A stretch of DNA of 64,000 bases. Source: JALZMG01 sp963739975 (lineage in GTDB: Bacteria; Actinomycetota; Acidimicrobiia; Acidimicrobiales; Ilumatobacteraceae). The stretch's first letter is position 1. Each line of letters opens with the position of its first letter. The notes beneath the pieces are model-generated. The model made no database searches and was not told the DNA's origin. It was given only the letters and a program-made list of their open reading frames with translations. A program made the translations under genes and the position numbers. This document shows, one piece after another, positions 7,595 to 17,661 of the stretch. The stretch spans positions 186,001 to 250,000 of the forward strand of contig CAVUCK010000012.1 in NCBI GenBank assembly GCA_963739975.1. The letters are read 5' to 3'.

Positions 7595-10500
7595 GACGAA
7601 GTACTTGGCTTGGGGGTGGTGGCAGATGATCGCCGAGGTCGTCTGCTCGGGCTGGTACTGCCAGCCCGTCTCCTCGCTGACCTCGAGGCCCAGCCGCTCG
7701 GCTCCGAGCAGGCGGGCCACCGTGGCGTTGTCCTCCAGGTCGGGGCACGCCGGGTACCCCCACGAGTACCGCCCGCCCCGATACTGCTGGCGGAACAGGC
7801 CGCCGACGGTCGGGCCGTCCTCGTCGACGAACCCCAGCTCCTGGCGGATCCGGCGGTGCCACAGCTCGGCCAGCGCCTCGGCCATCTCGACGCCGAGCCC
7901 GTGCAGCAGCAGGTACTGCTGGTACTCGTTGCGAGCGAACAGCTCCGCGGCCGCCTCGCTGACGGCGGCGCCCATCGTGACGATGTGGAACGCCGCGTAG
8001 TCGACGTCGCCTGATTCCACCGGGCGGAAGAAGTCGGCGATGCACAGGAACGGCGCGGCCTTCTGGCGCGGGTAGTGGAACCGCGCCGCCTCGCTCGAGC
8101 GCGCCTCGTCGGTCCAGATGACGAGGTCGTCGCCGTCGCCGTTGGCCGGGAAGTACCCGTACACGACCTGCGGAACCAGCACCCCCGACGCCTTGGCTGC
8201 GCCGAGCTGCTCGCGGAACGTCGAGCGGATGCGGGTCTTGAACTCCTCGTCGTTCTCCGGCCGCTCGGTGCCGCCGTCCTGGACCCGCTCGGGGCGGAAC
8301 TGCCACTGGTTGCGGTACAGGGCGGTCTCGTTGACGTACTCGGCGATCTCGTCGAGCCCGATGCCCTTGACCACCCGGCTGCCGAGGAACGGCGGCGTGA
8401 AGACCTCGTTGTCGGTGGCGACGTCGGGGGAGCGGCGCGGCAGCTCGACGGCCGGCTCGTCCCGTCCCGATCGCTCGGGGAGCACCCGACCCGTCGGCAC
8501 CCGACCGAAGTCGTCGTCCCACTCGCCCGAGCGCTTCATCCCCATCAACGCCTCCAGCGTCGACAGCCCCTCGAACGCGTCGCGCCCGTAGAACAGCCGG
8601 CCCTGGTACAGCTCGCGCAGGTCCCGCTCGACGTAGCGCCGCGTCAGCGCCGCGCCACCGAGCAGCACCGGCAGCTCGGCCAGCCCCAGGTTGTTCAGCT
8701 CCTCCAGGTTGTCGCGCATGATCAGCGTCGACTTGACCAGCAGGCCGCTCATGCCGAGCGCATCGGCCTCGACCTCCTTGACCTTGGCCACCATCTCGGA
8801 GATCGGCACCTTGATGCCGAGGTTGTGGACCTCGTAGCCGTTGTTCGTGCAGATGATGTCGACGAGGTTCTTGCCGATGTCGTGCACGTCGCCCTTGACG
8901 GTGGCCAGCACGAGCTTGCCCTTGCTCGTCGACCCGCCGATGCGCTCCATGTGCGGCTCGAGGTAGGCGACGGCCGTCTTCATCGTCTCCGCCGACTGCA
9001 GCACGAACGGCAGCTGCATCTGGCCCGACCCGAACAGCTCGCCGACCACCTTCATGCCGCCGAGCAGCACGTCGTTGACGATGTCCAGGGCCACGATGCC
9101 GCTGGCCAGCGCCTCGTCGAGGTCACCGGTCAGCCCGTCGCGGTCGCCGTCGACGATCCGGTGGTGCAGCCGCTCCTGCACCGGCAGTCCCGAACGGTCC
9201 GGCTTCTCGGTCTTCGTCGACTTGACGTCGGCGAACACCTCGAGCAGCTGCTGCAGCGGGTCGTAGGTGTCCGTCACGCCGTTGACCACGGAGGTTCGCC
9301 TGCGGTCCCAGACCAGGTCGAGGCAGACCTCGCGCTGCTCGTCGGGCAGCCGGTTGAGCGGCACGATCTTGCCGGCGTGGACGATCGCCGAGTCCAGGCC
9401 CGCCTGCACGGCCTCGTGCAGGAACACGCTGTTCAGCGCGTGGCGGGCCGCTGGGTTGAGGCCGAAGCTGACGTTCGACACGCCGAGCGTGGTGTGGGCG
9501 CCGGGGATCTCGGCCTTGATCCGCTGGATCGCCTCGATCGTGTAGATCGCGTCGCGGCGCAGGTCGTCGTCGCCGGTCGACAGCGGGAACGTCAGCGCGT
9601 CGAAGATCAAGTCGCTTGCCGACAGGCCGTACCGCTCGGTGGCGATCTCGTGGATCCGATGGGCGATCTCCATCTTCCACTCGACATCACGCGCTTGGCC
9701 TCGCTCGTCGATCAGCAGGCAGATCACCGCCGCGCCGTACTCGCGGGCCAGCGACATCACGCGGTCGAAGCGGCTGTCGGGCAGCTCGCCGTCCTCCAGG
9801 TTGGCCGAGTTGAGGATCGGCCGGCCGCCGATGTGCTGCAGGGCGGCCTCGATCACGGGGGTCTCCGTGGAGTCGAGGACCAGCGGGACGCTCGACTGCG
9901 TGGCGAACCGCTTGGCGATCTCGTCCATGTCGACGGCGCCGTCCCGCCCGACGTAGTCGACACAGACGTCGAGCACGTGGGCGCCTTCGCGCACCTGCTC
10001 GTTGGCCATCTTCGTGCACGTGTCCCAGTCGCCGGCCAGCATCGCCTCGCGGAACGCCTTGGAGCCGTTGGCGTTGGTCCGCTCGCCGATGATCAGGAAC
10101 GACAGGTCCTGCTCGATCGGCACCGGGCTGTAGATCGAGGCCACGCTCGGCTCGCTGACCGGCGCCCGCGGGGCCGGCGTGAGGTCGCGCACGGCCTCGA
10201 CGACCTGGCGCAGGTGCTCGGGGGTCGTGCCGCAGCACCCGCCGACGACGTGGATGCCGAGCTCGGCGACGTGGCGGGCGTGGAACTCGGCCAGCTGCTC
10301 GGGCGTCAGGTCGTAGTGGGTGCGCCCGTCGACCACGCTCGGCAGCCCGGCGTTGGGCAGCACGCTGATCGGCAGCGGGGAGTGCTGGTTGAGGTAGCGC
10401 AGGTGCTCCTGCATCTCGGTCGGTCCGGTGGCGCAGTTGATGCCGAGCACGTCGGGCCGCATGGCCTGCAGGGCGACCATCGCGGCCCCGATCTCGGTGC

Positions 10501-11107
10501 CGATCAACATCCGCCCGGTCGTCTCCATCGTGACCTGCACCTGCAGCGGGACCTCGCGCCCGACGGCGCGCATCGCCCGGCGGCAGGCGATCATCGCCGC
10601 CTTGGCCTGCAGCAGGTCGTAGCACGTCTCGATCACCAGCAGGTCGGCGCCGCCTTCGAGCAGCCCGTTGGCCTGCACCTCGTAGGCGTCACGCAGGTCG
10701 GCGAAGGCGATGTTGCCGAGGCTCGGCAGCTTCGTGCCCGGCCCGATGGAACCGGCGACGTAGCGAGTGCGGCCGTCGTCATAGCTGTCGGCGACCTGCC
10801 GAGCGATGCGGGCGCTGGCCACGTTCAGCTCATGGGCCTTCTCGGGGATCCCGTATTCGACGAGCACCGTGGAGAAGCTGCCGAAGCTGGCGGTTTCCAC
10901 GACGTCGACCCCGACGTCGAAGAAGGCGGCGTGCATCCCGGCGATGACGTCCGGACGCGTCAGGCAGAGCATCTCGTTGCAGCCCTCGAGGGCAGGCCCC
11001 CCGAAGTCGTCCGGGCCGAGGTCGAGGTCCTGGATGTACGTGCCGAACGCGCCGTCGAAGACGACGACCCGCTCGGCGACGGCGTCCAAGTAGGGCTGAC
11101 GAGACAT
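7586..11107 (-). CDS. metH: cobalamin-dependent methionine synthase
   Basis: A 1173-residue MetH with all four modules. The homocysteine-binding barrel has zinc ligands Cys225, Cys291 and Cys292 (INCATG and GGCCGTTPEH). The pterin-binding barrel starts near residue 340 (IIGERTNANGSKAF). The B12-binding part has the GDVHDIGKNLV signature with the lower-ligand His, and the C-terminal activation domain carries RRYSWGYPACPDLE. It methylates homocysteine from methyl-tetrahydrofolate. Length is normal. A TAGCCT box 9 nt before the ATG and no SD indicate a leaderless mRNA; I see no cobalamin riboswitch, and the 74-bp gap to divergent pepA is too short for one. Confidence 0.97.
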   Translation of the reverse strand: MSRQPYLDAVAERVVVFDGAFGTYIQDLDLGPDDFGGPALEGCNEMLCLTRPDVIAGMHAAFFDVGVDVVETASFGSFSTVLVEYGIPEKAHELNVASARIARQVADSYDDGRTRYVAGSIGPGTKLPSLGNIAFADLRDAYEVQANGLLEGGADLLVIETCYDLLQAKAAMIACRRAMRAVGREVPLQVQVTMETTGRMLIGTEIGAAMVALQAMRPDVLGINCATGPTEMQEHLRYLNQHSPLPISVLPNAGLPSVVDGRTHYDLTPEQLAEFHARHVAELGIHVVGGCCGTTPEHLRQVVEAVRDLTPAPRAPVSEPSVASIYSPVPIEQDLSFLIIGERTNANGSKAFREAMLAGDWDTCTKMANEQVREGAHVLDVCVDYVGRDGAVDMDEIAKRFATQSSVPLVLDSTETPVIEAALQHIGGRPILNSANLEDGELPDSRFDRVMSLAREYGAAVICLLIDERGQARDVEWKMEIAHRIHEIATERYGLSASDLIFDALTFPLSTGDDDLRRDAIYTIEAIQRIKAEIPGAHTTLGVSNVSFGLNPAARHALNSVFLHEAVQAGLDSAIVHAGKIVPLNRLPDEQREVCLDLVWDRRRTSVVNGVTDTYDPLQQLLEVFADVKSTKTEKPDRSGLPVQERLHHRIVDGDRDGLTGDLDEALASGIVALDIVNDVLLGGMKVVGELFGSGQMQLPFVLQSAETMKTAVAYLEPHMERIGGSTSKGKLVLATVKGDVHDIGKNLVDIICTNNGYEVHNLGIKVPISEMVAKVKEVEADALGMSGLLVKSTLIMRDNLEELNNLGLAELPVLLGGAALTRRYVERDLRELYQGRLFYGRDAFEGLSTLEALMGMKRSGEWDDDFGRVPTGRVLPERSGRDEPAVELPRRSPDVATDNEVFTPPFLGSRVVKGIGLDEIAEYVNETALYRNQWQFRPERVQDGGTERPENDEEFKTRIRSTFREQLGAAKASGVLVPQVVYGYFPANGDGDDLVIWTDEARSSEAARFHYPRQKAAPFLCIADFFRPVESGDVDYAAFHIVTMGAAVSEAAAELFARNEYQQYLLLHGLGVEMAEALAELWHRRIRQELGFVDEDGPTVGGLFRQQYRGGRYSWGYPACPDLEDNATVARLLGAERLGLEVSEETGWQYQPEQTTSAIICHHPQAKYFVAR

Positions 11108-11116
11108 GGAGGATCG

Positions 11117-11122
11117 AGGCTA
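11117..11122 (-). promoter_or_regulatory. -10 box (TAGCCT) of metH
   Basis: TAGCCT read on the minus strand, 9 nt before the metH ATG at 11107, with no SD between. Confidence 0.45.
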
Positions 11123-11181
11123 CTGGTGGGTCCTGACCGGCGCGTGGGACGTTGGGTGCGAGCTGCGGCACACTGATCCGC

Positions 11182-12705
11182 ATGTCCGAGCACACCGGCG
11201 ACGTCGCCGAGTTCCACCCTGCCCCGTCGATCGGGAGGGCCGACCGCCTGCACGTCGCCGTCGCTCGATCGGCGCCAGCCGACGCCGAGGTCGTGGGCTA
11301 TGCAGTCGCCGAGCGCGGCGCCGTGCCGCGCCCGCTCGGGCTCGATCGGGCGACCCTCACGGCCGCCGGGTTCGAGGGCAAGGTCGGCCAGACGCTGGTC
11401 GTGCCGCGCAAGGACGGTCCGTCGGTCGCCGCCGTCGGCGTCGGTGATCCGGCGACGCTCACCGCCGCCGGACTGCGCGATGCGGCAGCCGCGTTCGGAC
11501 GAGCGGCCGGCAAGCACGGACGGGTCGCCACGACGCTCGCCGACACCTCTGCGGTCGCCGGGGAGGCGGCCGGTCAGGCCGTGGTCGAGGGCCTGGTGCT
11601 GTCCCGCTATCGATACAGCGCGCTGCGCAAGGACGCCCCGGGCAACGAGCTGGTCGACGTCACGCTGATCGCCTCCTCCGGTCGGGCCAAGGCCGTCGCC
11701 GCCGGCGCGGCGCGCGGCGAAGTCGTCGCCAACGCCGCCCAGCTGGCGCGCGACCTCGCCAACACGCCGCCCGGACACCTGACGGCACGGCGCATGGCCG
11801 ATGTCGCCCGAGAGGTCGGCGCGTCGACGGGACTGCAGGTCGAGGTGTTCGACGAGGCAGCCCTGGCCGAGCTCGGTTGTGGTGGTCTGCTCGGGGTCAA
11901 CGCCGGCAGCGAGGAGCCGCCGCGCATGATCCGGCTGACCTACCTCCCCGACGGTGGGGTCGGCACGAACGGCCACCTGGCGATGGTCGGCAAGGGCGTG
12001 ATGTACGACTCCGGCGGCATCAGCCTGAAGCCGACCGACCCGATGCACGCGGCGATGAAGATGGACATGTCGGGCGCCGCGGCCGTGCTGGCGTCGATGT
12101 CGACGCTGCAGGCCCTCGGCTGCCCGACGACCGTCACCGGCTACCTGATGTGCACCGACAACATGCCGTCCGGGTCGGCGATGAAGCTCGGCGATGTGCT
12201 GCGGATCCACGGCGGCACGACGGTCGAGATCCACAACACCGACGCCGAGGGCCGGCTGGTGCTCGCTGACGGGCTGGTGCTGGCGACCGAGCAGGCACCG
12301 GACGCCATCGTCGACATCGCCACGCTGACCGGCGCGTGCATGGTCGCCCTCGGCCAGGGGATGGCTGGGGTGTTCGGCAACGAGCAGGCGTGGGTCGACC
12401 AGGTGCGCCGGGCGGCCGACGATGTCGACGAGCCGGTGTGGCAGCTCCCGCTCGAGCGGACCAAGTACCGCAAGCTGCTCGACTCCGACATTGCCGACCT
12501 GAAGAACGTCGGCAACCAGTACGGCGGGGCGATCACCGCGGCCGTGTTCCTGTCCGAGTTCGTCGGCGACGTGGCCTGGGCCCACCTCGACATCGCCGGG
12601 CCGATGAAGGCCGACGCCGACGAGAGCTGGCGGTCGAAGGGCGCCACCGGCTTCGGGACCCGCCTGCTGGTCGACCTGGCCCTGAACTTCCACCCCGTGA
12701 GGTGA
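11182..12705 (+). CDS. pepA: leucyl aminopeptidase (M17)
   Basis: A 507-residue M17 aminopeptidase. The N-terminal third is the divergent macro-like domain; the catalytic C-terminal domain has GKGVMYDSGGISLKP with the metal-binding Lys and Asp, MKMDMSGAAAV, and the family signature NTDAEGRLVLAD. It removes N-terminal residues from peptides in the cytosol using two divalent metals and forms hexamers. The start at ATG 11182 is preceded at 7 nt by CACACT, the same box seen before 5278, 5232 and 53627. It is divergent from metH. Confidence 0.95.
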   Translation: MSEHTGDVAEFHPAPSIGRADRLHVAVARSAPADAEVVGYAVAERGAVPRPLGLDRATLTAAGFEGKVGQTLVVPRKDGPSVAAVGVGDPATLTAAGLRDAAAAFGRAAGKHGRVATTLADTSAVAGEAAGQAVVEGLVLSRYRYSALRKDAPGNELVDVTLIASSGRAKAVAAGAARGEVVANAAQLARDLANTPPGHLTARRMADVAREVGASTGLQVEVFDEAALAELGCGGLLGVNAGSEEPPRMIRLTYLPDGGVGTNGHLAMVGKGVMYDSGGISLKPTDPMHAAMKMDMSGAAAVLASMSTLQALGCPTTVTGYLMCTDNMPSGSAMKLGDVLRIHGGTTVEIHNTDAEGRLVLADGLVLATEQAPDAIVDIATLTGACMVALGQGMAGVFGNEQAWVDQVRRAADDVDEPVWQLPLERTKYRKLLDSDIADLKNVGNQYGGAITAAVFLSEFVGDVAWAHLDIAGPMKADADESWRSKGATGFGTRLLVDLALNFHPVR

Positions 12706-12727
12706 GAGATGACGGACTGAGATTCTC

Positions 12728-12770
12728 GACGCTTCGGCCCCGACCGCAGCGAGCGTGAATGGTCAGGTCG
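12728..12770. repeat. interspersed repeat, R3 copy 1
   Basis: About 43 bp similar to 23184-23227: both run from a (G/T)ACGCTT core through GGCCCC, GACCGCAG and end TGGTCAGGTCG. Each copy follows a stop codon closely (pepA here). No coding potential is apparent. Confidence 0.6.
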
Positions 12771-12837
12771 GCCGTGCCCGACCCAGCGAGCGAAGCGAGC
12801 CATCAAGCACGTCCCTTCACCGCTCACCTCACGCCCG

Positions 12838-13461
12838 TCACGGCGAGTCGGCGGGCGGGTGGCGGAGGACCAGCTGGCAGGCCTCGGCGGCGGTGCGGGC
12901 GGGGACGCCGACGGCCACCAACTGCGGTTCCAGGACGCCGCGGTCGTCGCCGGCGGCGAGCATCGCCCGCGCCAGCGTGTGCGCCCGCTCCAGCGTGTCG
13001 AGGTGGATCGTGGTGCGCGTCCACTGCTCGTGGTCCCGCTGCAACGCTGGCGGGAGGCGCAGCAGGTGGCGCTGCGAGATCGGCGGCACCCGCCGGCGCA
13101 CGATCCAGCGCTCGGACAGGCGGTTGACCAGTCCGAACATCACGCAGCGCTGCAGGGCCTTGGCGAATGGCGACGCCAACCCCTTGCTGACGCTGAGGCC
13201 GAGGCCACGGGCGGCGTCGGCCACCACCAGCTCGTAGCCGGCGGGCTGTTGGTCGAACCCGGCGACGAGGCGGCGCAGCAGCCAGGTGGCCGTCGGGCCG
13301 AGCACGGACAGCCAGAACTGCTCGACGTAGGCCGAGCGGGGATCGTGGCCGCGTCGGTCGACCACCGGGTCGTCCCAGGGCACGACCTGGACCAGCCGGG
13401 GGAGCGGCGGGGCGTCCGTCCCGGAGTGCGGGCGGGCAGTCGTGAGTGGTGGATGGGGCAC
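12838..13461 (-). CDS. conserved actinobacterial protein of unknown function
   Basis: A 207-residue, mostly helical protein. Recognisable blocks are QFWLSVLGPTATWLLRRLVA, a KGLASPFAKALQRCVMFGLV helix and WIVRRRVPPISQRHLLRLPP, a pattern I associate with a widespread actinobacterial family without assigned function. The organisation (winged-helix-like basic helices) could fit a DNA-binding role, but that is a guess. Start is GTG 13461 with a GGGAGG SD 5 nt upstream; the longer open frame upstream has no conserved features. Confidence 0.65.
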   Translation of the reverse strand: MPHPPLTTARPHSGTDAPPLPRLVQVVPWDDPVVDRRGHDPRSAYVEQFWLSVLGPTATWLLRRLVAGFDQQPAGYELVVADAARGLGLSVSKGLASPFAKALQRCVMFGLVNRLSERWIVRRRVPPISQRHLLRLPPALQRDHEQWTRTTIHLDTLERAHTLARAMLAAGDDRGVLEPQLVAVGVPARTAAEACQLVLRHPPADSP

Positions 13462-13564
13462 GAGACCTCCCAGGAGGGATCGGTCGGTTGATGGAGGACG
13501 CCGGTACCTCCCCTGGGCGCGCTGAGCAGACCGGAACGGAACGAGCCGCTGCGAGAATCGGCTC

Positions 13565-14332
13565 GTGGCCGACCTCGACACCGTGCGCGGATGGATCGAC
13601 GACGCCGAGCGGATCACCGTCCTGACCGGCGCCGGGATCTCGACCGACTCCGGCATCCCCGACTTCCGCGGGCCGCAGGGCGTGTGGACCAAGAACCCCG
13701 GTGCCGAGAAGACGGCGACGTTGCAGCACTACCTCGCCGATCCGGACGTCCGGCGGCTGGCGTGGCAGAACCGCCTGGCGACGCCGGCGTGGACCGCAGA
13801 GCCCAACCGTGGGCACCTGGCCATCGTCGAGCTGCAACGCCGGGGCAAGCTGCACGCCGTCGTGACCCAGAACATCGACGGCCTGCACCAGAAGGCCGGC
13901 ACCGACGTCGAGCTGGTCGTCGAGGTGCACGGCACCATCTGGTGGTCGCGGTGCTGGGACTGCCAGGACCGCCGGCCGATGGCCGAGGCGCTGGAGCGCG
14001 TCCGGTCCGGTGCCGACGACCCACCGTGCGAGGTGTGCGGCGGGATCCTCAAGAGCGACACGATCTCGTTCGGTCAGGCGCTGGTGCCCGAGGTCATCGA
14101 CCGGGCGCTGCGGGTCAGCGAGGAGTGCGACCTGCTGCTCGCCGTCGGGTCGACCCTCAGCGTCTACCCGGCCGCCAACTGCGTGCCGCGGGCCAAGGCG
14201 GCCGGCGCCACGGTCGTCATCGTCAACGCCGGCCCGACCGACCTCGATCGCCTCGCCGACGCCGTCCTGCGCGGCCAGATCGGCGACGTCCTTCCGGAGA
14301 TCGTCACCGGGGAAACCCGACCAGACCAGTAG
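13565..14332 (+). CDS. NAD-dependent protein deacylase, sirtuin
   Basis: A 255-residue class U/III-like bacterial sirtuin. LTGAGISTDSGIPDFRGPQG binds NAD, TQNIDGLHQKAG and VEVHGT supply the catalytic Asn-Ile-Asp and the general-base His, and CWDC plus CEVC form the structural zinc site. It removes acyl groups from lysines in the cytosol with NAD. GTG start at 13565 is preceded 6 nt upstream by GAGAAT and no SD; the same box precedes the histidine kinase start at 62809. The rhodanese-MoeB fusion gene follows at 11 bp. Confidence 0.92.
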   Translation: MADLDTVRGWIDDAERITVLTGAGISTDSGIPDFRGPQGVWTKNPGAEKTATLQHYLADPDVRRLAWQNRLATPAWTAEPNRGHLAIVELQRRGKLHAVVTQNIDGLHQKAGTDVELVVEVHGTIWWSRCWDCQDRRPMAEALERVRSGADDPPCEVCGGILKSDTISFGQALVPEVIDRALRVSEECDLLLAVGSTLSVYPAANCVPRAKAAGATVVIVNAGPTDLDRLADAVLRGQIGDVLPEIVTGETRPDQ

Positions 14333-14335
14333 ACT
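14330..14335 (+). promoter_or_regulatory. -10 box (TAGACT) of rhodanese-MoeB gene
   Basis: TAGACT lies 8 nt before ATG 14344, overlapping the stop codon of the sirtuin gene (TAG). No SD is present. Confidence 0.45.
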
Positions 14336-14343
14336 TTGTTGCC

Positions 14344-15513
<1,170 letters not shown>

Positions 15514-15521
15514 CGGCCATC

Positions 15522-16205
15522 GTGCGCAGCGCCGAGCAGGTGGCGCGGACCATCGACCACGCCCTGCTCAAGCCCGAGCTGACCACCGGCGAGGTGCTCG
15601 CCGGCTGCGCGCTGGCTGCTGAGCTGCACGTGGCGTCGGTGTGCTGCCGGCCGATCGACGTCGCCTCGTGCGTCGAGGCGTTGGCCGGAACGGACGTCGA
15701 TGTCGGGACGGTGATCGGCTTCCCCCACGGTGACCACCTGACGGCGACCAAGGTCGGCGAGGCGCTGGCGGCGCTCGATCAGGGCGCCGTCGAGCTCGAC
15801 GTGGTGATCGCCGTCGGCATGCTGCGATCCGGCGAGCACGTCTACGTCCGCGACGACGTGGCCGCGGTCATCGACGCCGCCGCCGGCCGGGCGATCGTCA
15901 AGGTGATCTTCGAGAACGCCCTGTTGACCGACGACGAGAAGGTGGTCGCCTGCCGCCTGAGCGAGGAGGCCGGCGCCGACTTCGTGAAGACCTCGACGGG
16001 CTTCGCGTCCGGTGGCGCCACGCTCCACGACGTTCGCCTGATGCGGGCGTCGGTGTCGCCGGCGGTGCAGGTCAAGGCGTCAGGCGGCATCCGCACGCTC
16101 GACGAGCTGGTCGCCTTCCTCGATGCCGGGGCCACCCGCATCGGTACGGGTTCGACGGCGGCGATCGTCGAGCAGGCCCGGCAACGCAGCGCCTCGGCGG
16201 GCTGA
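15522..16205 (+). CDS. deoC: deoxyribose-phosphate aldolase
   Basis: A 227-residue class I aldolase TIM barrel. ELDVVIAVG, FVKTSTGF with the Schiff-base Lys, and VQVKASGGIRT with the second catalytic Lys are all present. It splits 2-deoxyribose-5-phosphate to glyceraldehyde-3-phosphate and acetaldehyde in nucleoside salvage. I start at GTG 15522, 8 nt after the preceding stop; in the longer frame the N-terminus would overlap the MoeB fusion gene. No other nucleoside salvage gene lies next to it. Confidence 0.93.
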   Translation: MRSAEQVARTIDHALLKPELTTGEVLAGCALAAELHVASVCCRPIDVASCVEALAGTDVDVGTVIGFPHGDHLTATKVGEALAALDQGAVELDVVIAVGMLRSGEHVYVRDDVAAVIDAAAGRAIVKVIFENALLTDDEKVVACRLSEEAGADFVKTSTGFASGGATLHDVRLMRASVSPAVQVKASGGIRTLDELVAFLDAGATRIGTGSTAAIVEQARQRSASAG

Positions 16206-16218
16206 CGGACGCGACACC

Positions 16219-16246
16219 GCCGGGGCCTCTCCGCTGAGGCCCCGGC
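16219..16246. terminator. terminator hairpin after deoC
   Basis: Perfect 11-bp stem GCCGGGGCCTC/GAGGCCCCGGC with a 6-nt loop, 13 bp after the deoC stop and 18 bp before the end of the convergent gene. No U-run; could serve both directions. Confidence 0.8.
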
Positions 16247-16264
16247 GGGTCTGTCACGGTCCGG

Positions 16265-16588
16265 TCAGCAATGCGGCGGCGTCTCGGCCGGCATGATCGA
16301 GTCTCGGTGGACGAACCCCGTCTTGCCGTCCTGTCCGATCCTGATCCAGTACGGACTCCCGTTCTGTGTCTGACCCTCCGTGTAGCAGAGGACGTTGGCC
16401 CGCGTGTTGGCGGCCAGGAAGTGCACCGGCGACGACGTCGTCGTCGGACTCATGTGTGAGGTCGTGGTGCGCTTGATGACCCCGGGGATGGAGGCGGCGT
16501 CGGACTCGGCGCCGGCCGTCCCGGCGACAGCGACCGCGCCGAACGCGGCGGCGGCGGACATTGCTGCGATGGCTGCGAACTTGCGCAT
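16265..16588 (-). CDS. small secreted SH3-like protein
   Basis: A 107-residue protein with a typical Sec signal peptide (MRKFAAIAAMSAAAAFGAVA, cleavage near AGTAGAES). The mature part has a Thr/Ser-rich linker and then a bacterial-SH3-like stretch, ANVLCYTEGQTQNGSPYWI and TGFVHRDSIM, with two Cys that may pair. Such domains bind cell-wall peptides; here it is probably exported and wall-associated. Start ATG 16588 has an AGAGGAA SD about 9 nt upstream. Confidence 0.7.
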   Translation of the reverse strand: MRKFAAIAAMSAAAAFGAVAVAGTAGAESDAASIPGVIKRTTTSHMSPTTTSSPVHFLAANTRANVLCYTEGQTQNGSPYWIRIGQDGKTGFVHRDSIMPAETPPHC

Positions 16589-16743
16589 GGCGGTGGTTCC
16601 TCTCGTGCCCCGGCCGGTCTCCCGGCTCGGTCCCGGGTGCATCCCGGTGATGTCCTCACGATGAAGGAACCCGGGGTCGGGCGGGATCGGCCAGACGGGT
16701 GACGCACCGGCTGACCGTCGTGTCCACCGATCGGTGGACGCGG

Positions 16744-17661
16744 TCAGGAGGGTTCGGGGATGGCCAGCTCGGTGGTCAGCTCGTCGCGCTCCTGCAGCGC
16801 CACCCCGAGCAGGACGAGGGCGATGCCGACGACGTCGAGACCCGACGGGCGTTGGTCGAGGGCGATCCAGGCGATCGCGACGGCGGTCACCGGGAGCAGC
16901 GCCAGCAGCAGTGAGAAACGGCGCATCGGGATCCGCCGCAGCACGTACTGATCGATGCCGTAGGGGATGGCGTTGGAGAAGACCCCGACCAGCAGGCAGG
17001 AGCCGAGCAGGGCGGCGCTCGTCCAGGCCGGCCCGCTGCCGGGCGCGCCGAACGGCGTGAGCACCAGCGCGCCGATCCCCAGCCCGATCCCCAGGCCGGC
17101 GACCCCGCGCCCGAGCTGGGCGACGCGGGACCCGACGACGATGTATGCCGCCCAGCACGCCGACGCAGCCAGCAGGAACAGCAGGCCGGCCAGGTTGTCG
17201 CCCAGCTCGACGCCGCCCAGCACGATCACCCCGACCGCCGCCAGCGCGAGGGCACCGGCGTTGCGCGGCGTGCGGGTCATCGCCGCGGCGACGGCGATCG
17301 GCCCGATGAACTCGATGGCCACGCTCTTGCCCAGGTCCGTCCGGTCGATGGCGAGGTAGAAGAACGTGTTCATCGCCGCGGTGGCGATGCCGAAGACGGC
17401 GGCGGCGGCCACCTGGCGACGGGTCCACCCGCGCCACGTCCCGCCGGCCAGCCGGACGACCGCGAGGACGGCGATCGCCGCCCCGACCATCCGCAACCAG
17501 GCCACCGACTGCGGCGGGACCTCGTCGAACAGCAGGATCGCGATCGTGGCGCCGACGTACTGGAAGACGGCTGAGAGGACGAACAGTGCCTCAGGCGAGG
17601 CGGTGTCGAGGAACCTGGCGACCGGTCTCGTCGGCCGGTCGATCGGCGATCGCCTACTCAA
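16744..17661 (-). CDS. EamA/RhtA-family permease
   Basis: A 305-residue membrane protein with ten predicted helices in two EamA repeats. The sequence ATAAMNTFFYLAIDRTDLGKSVAIEF is close to the RhtA (threonine/homoserine exporter) branch, so export of an amino acid or small metabolite is a reasonable guess. The start overlaps the end of the class II aldolase gene by 8 bp, suggesting translational coupling in an operon with it. Confidence 0.85.
   Translation of the reverse strand: MSRRSPIDRPTRPVARFLDTASPEALFVLSAVFQYVGATIAILLFDEVPPQSVAWLRMVGAAIAVLAVVRLAGGTWRGWTRRQVAAAAVFGIATAAMNTFFYLAIDRTDLGKSVAIEFIGPIAVAAAMTRTPRNAGALALAAVGVIVLGGVELGDNLAGLLFLLAASACWAAYIVVGSRVAQLGRGVAGLGIGLGIGALVLTPFGAPGSGPAWTSAALLGSCLLVGVFSNAIPYGIDQYVLRRIPMRRFSLLLALLPVTAVAIAWIALDQRPSGLDVVGIALVLLGVALQERDELTTELAIPEPS

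Noticed and set aside
8075..11176. A 1033-codon open frame on the plus strand opposite metH
   Set aside because: It is antisense to metH, His/Arg/Val-rich and of shadow composition; such long antisense frames are expected at this GC content. The same applies to the long minus-strand frames at 41734-43989 and 56170-58413.
11108..11181. Cobalamin riboswitch for metH
   Set aside because: The 74-bp gap to pepA is too short, and no B12-box-like sequence is visible.
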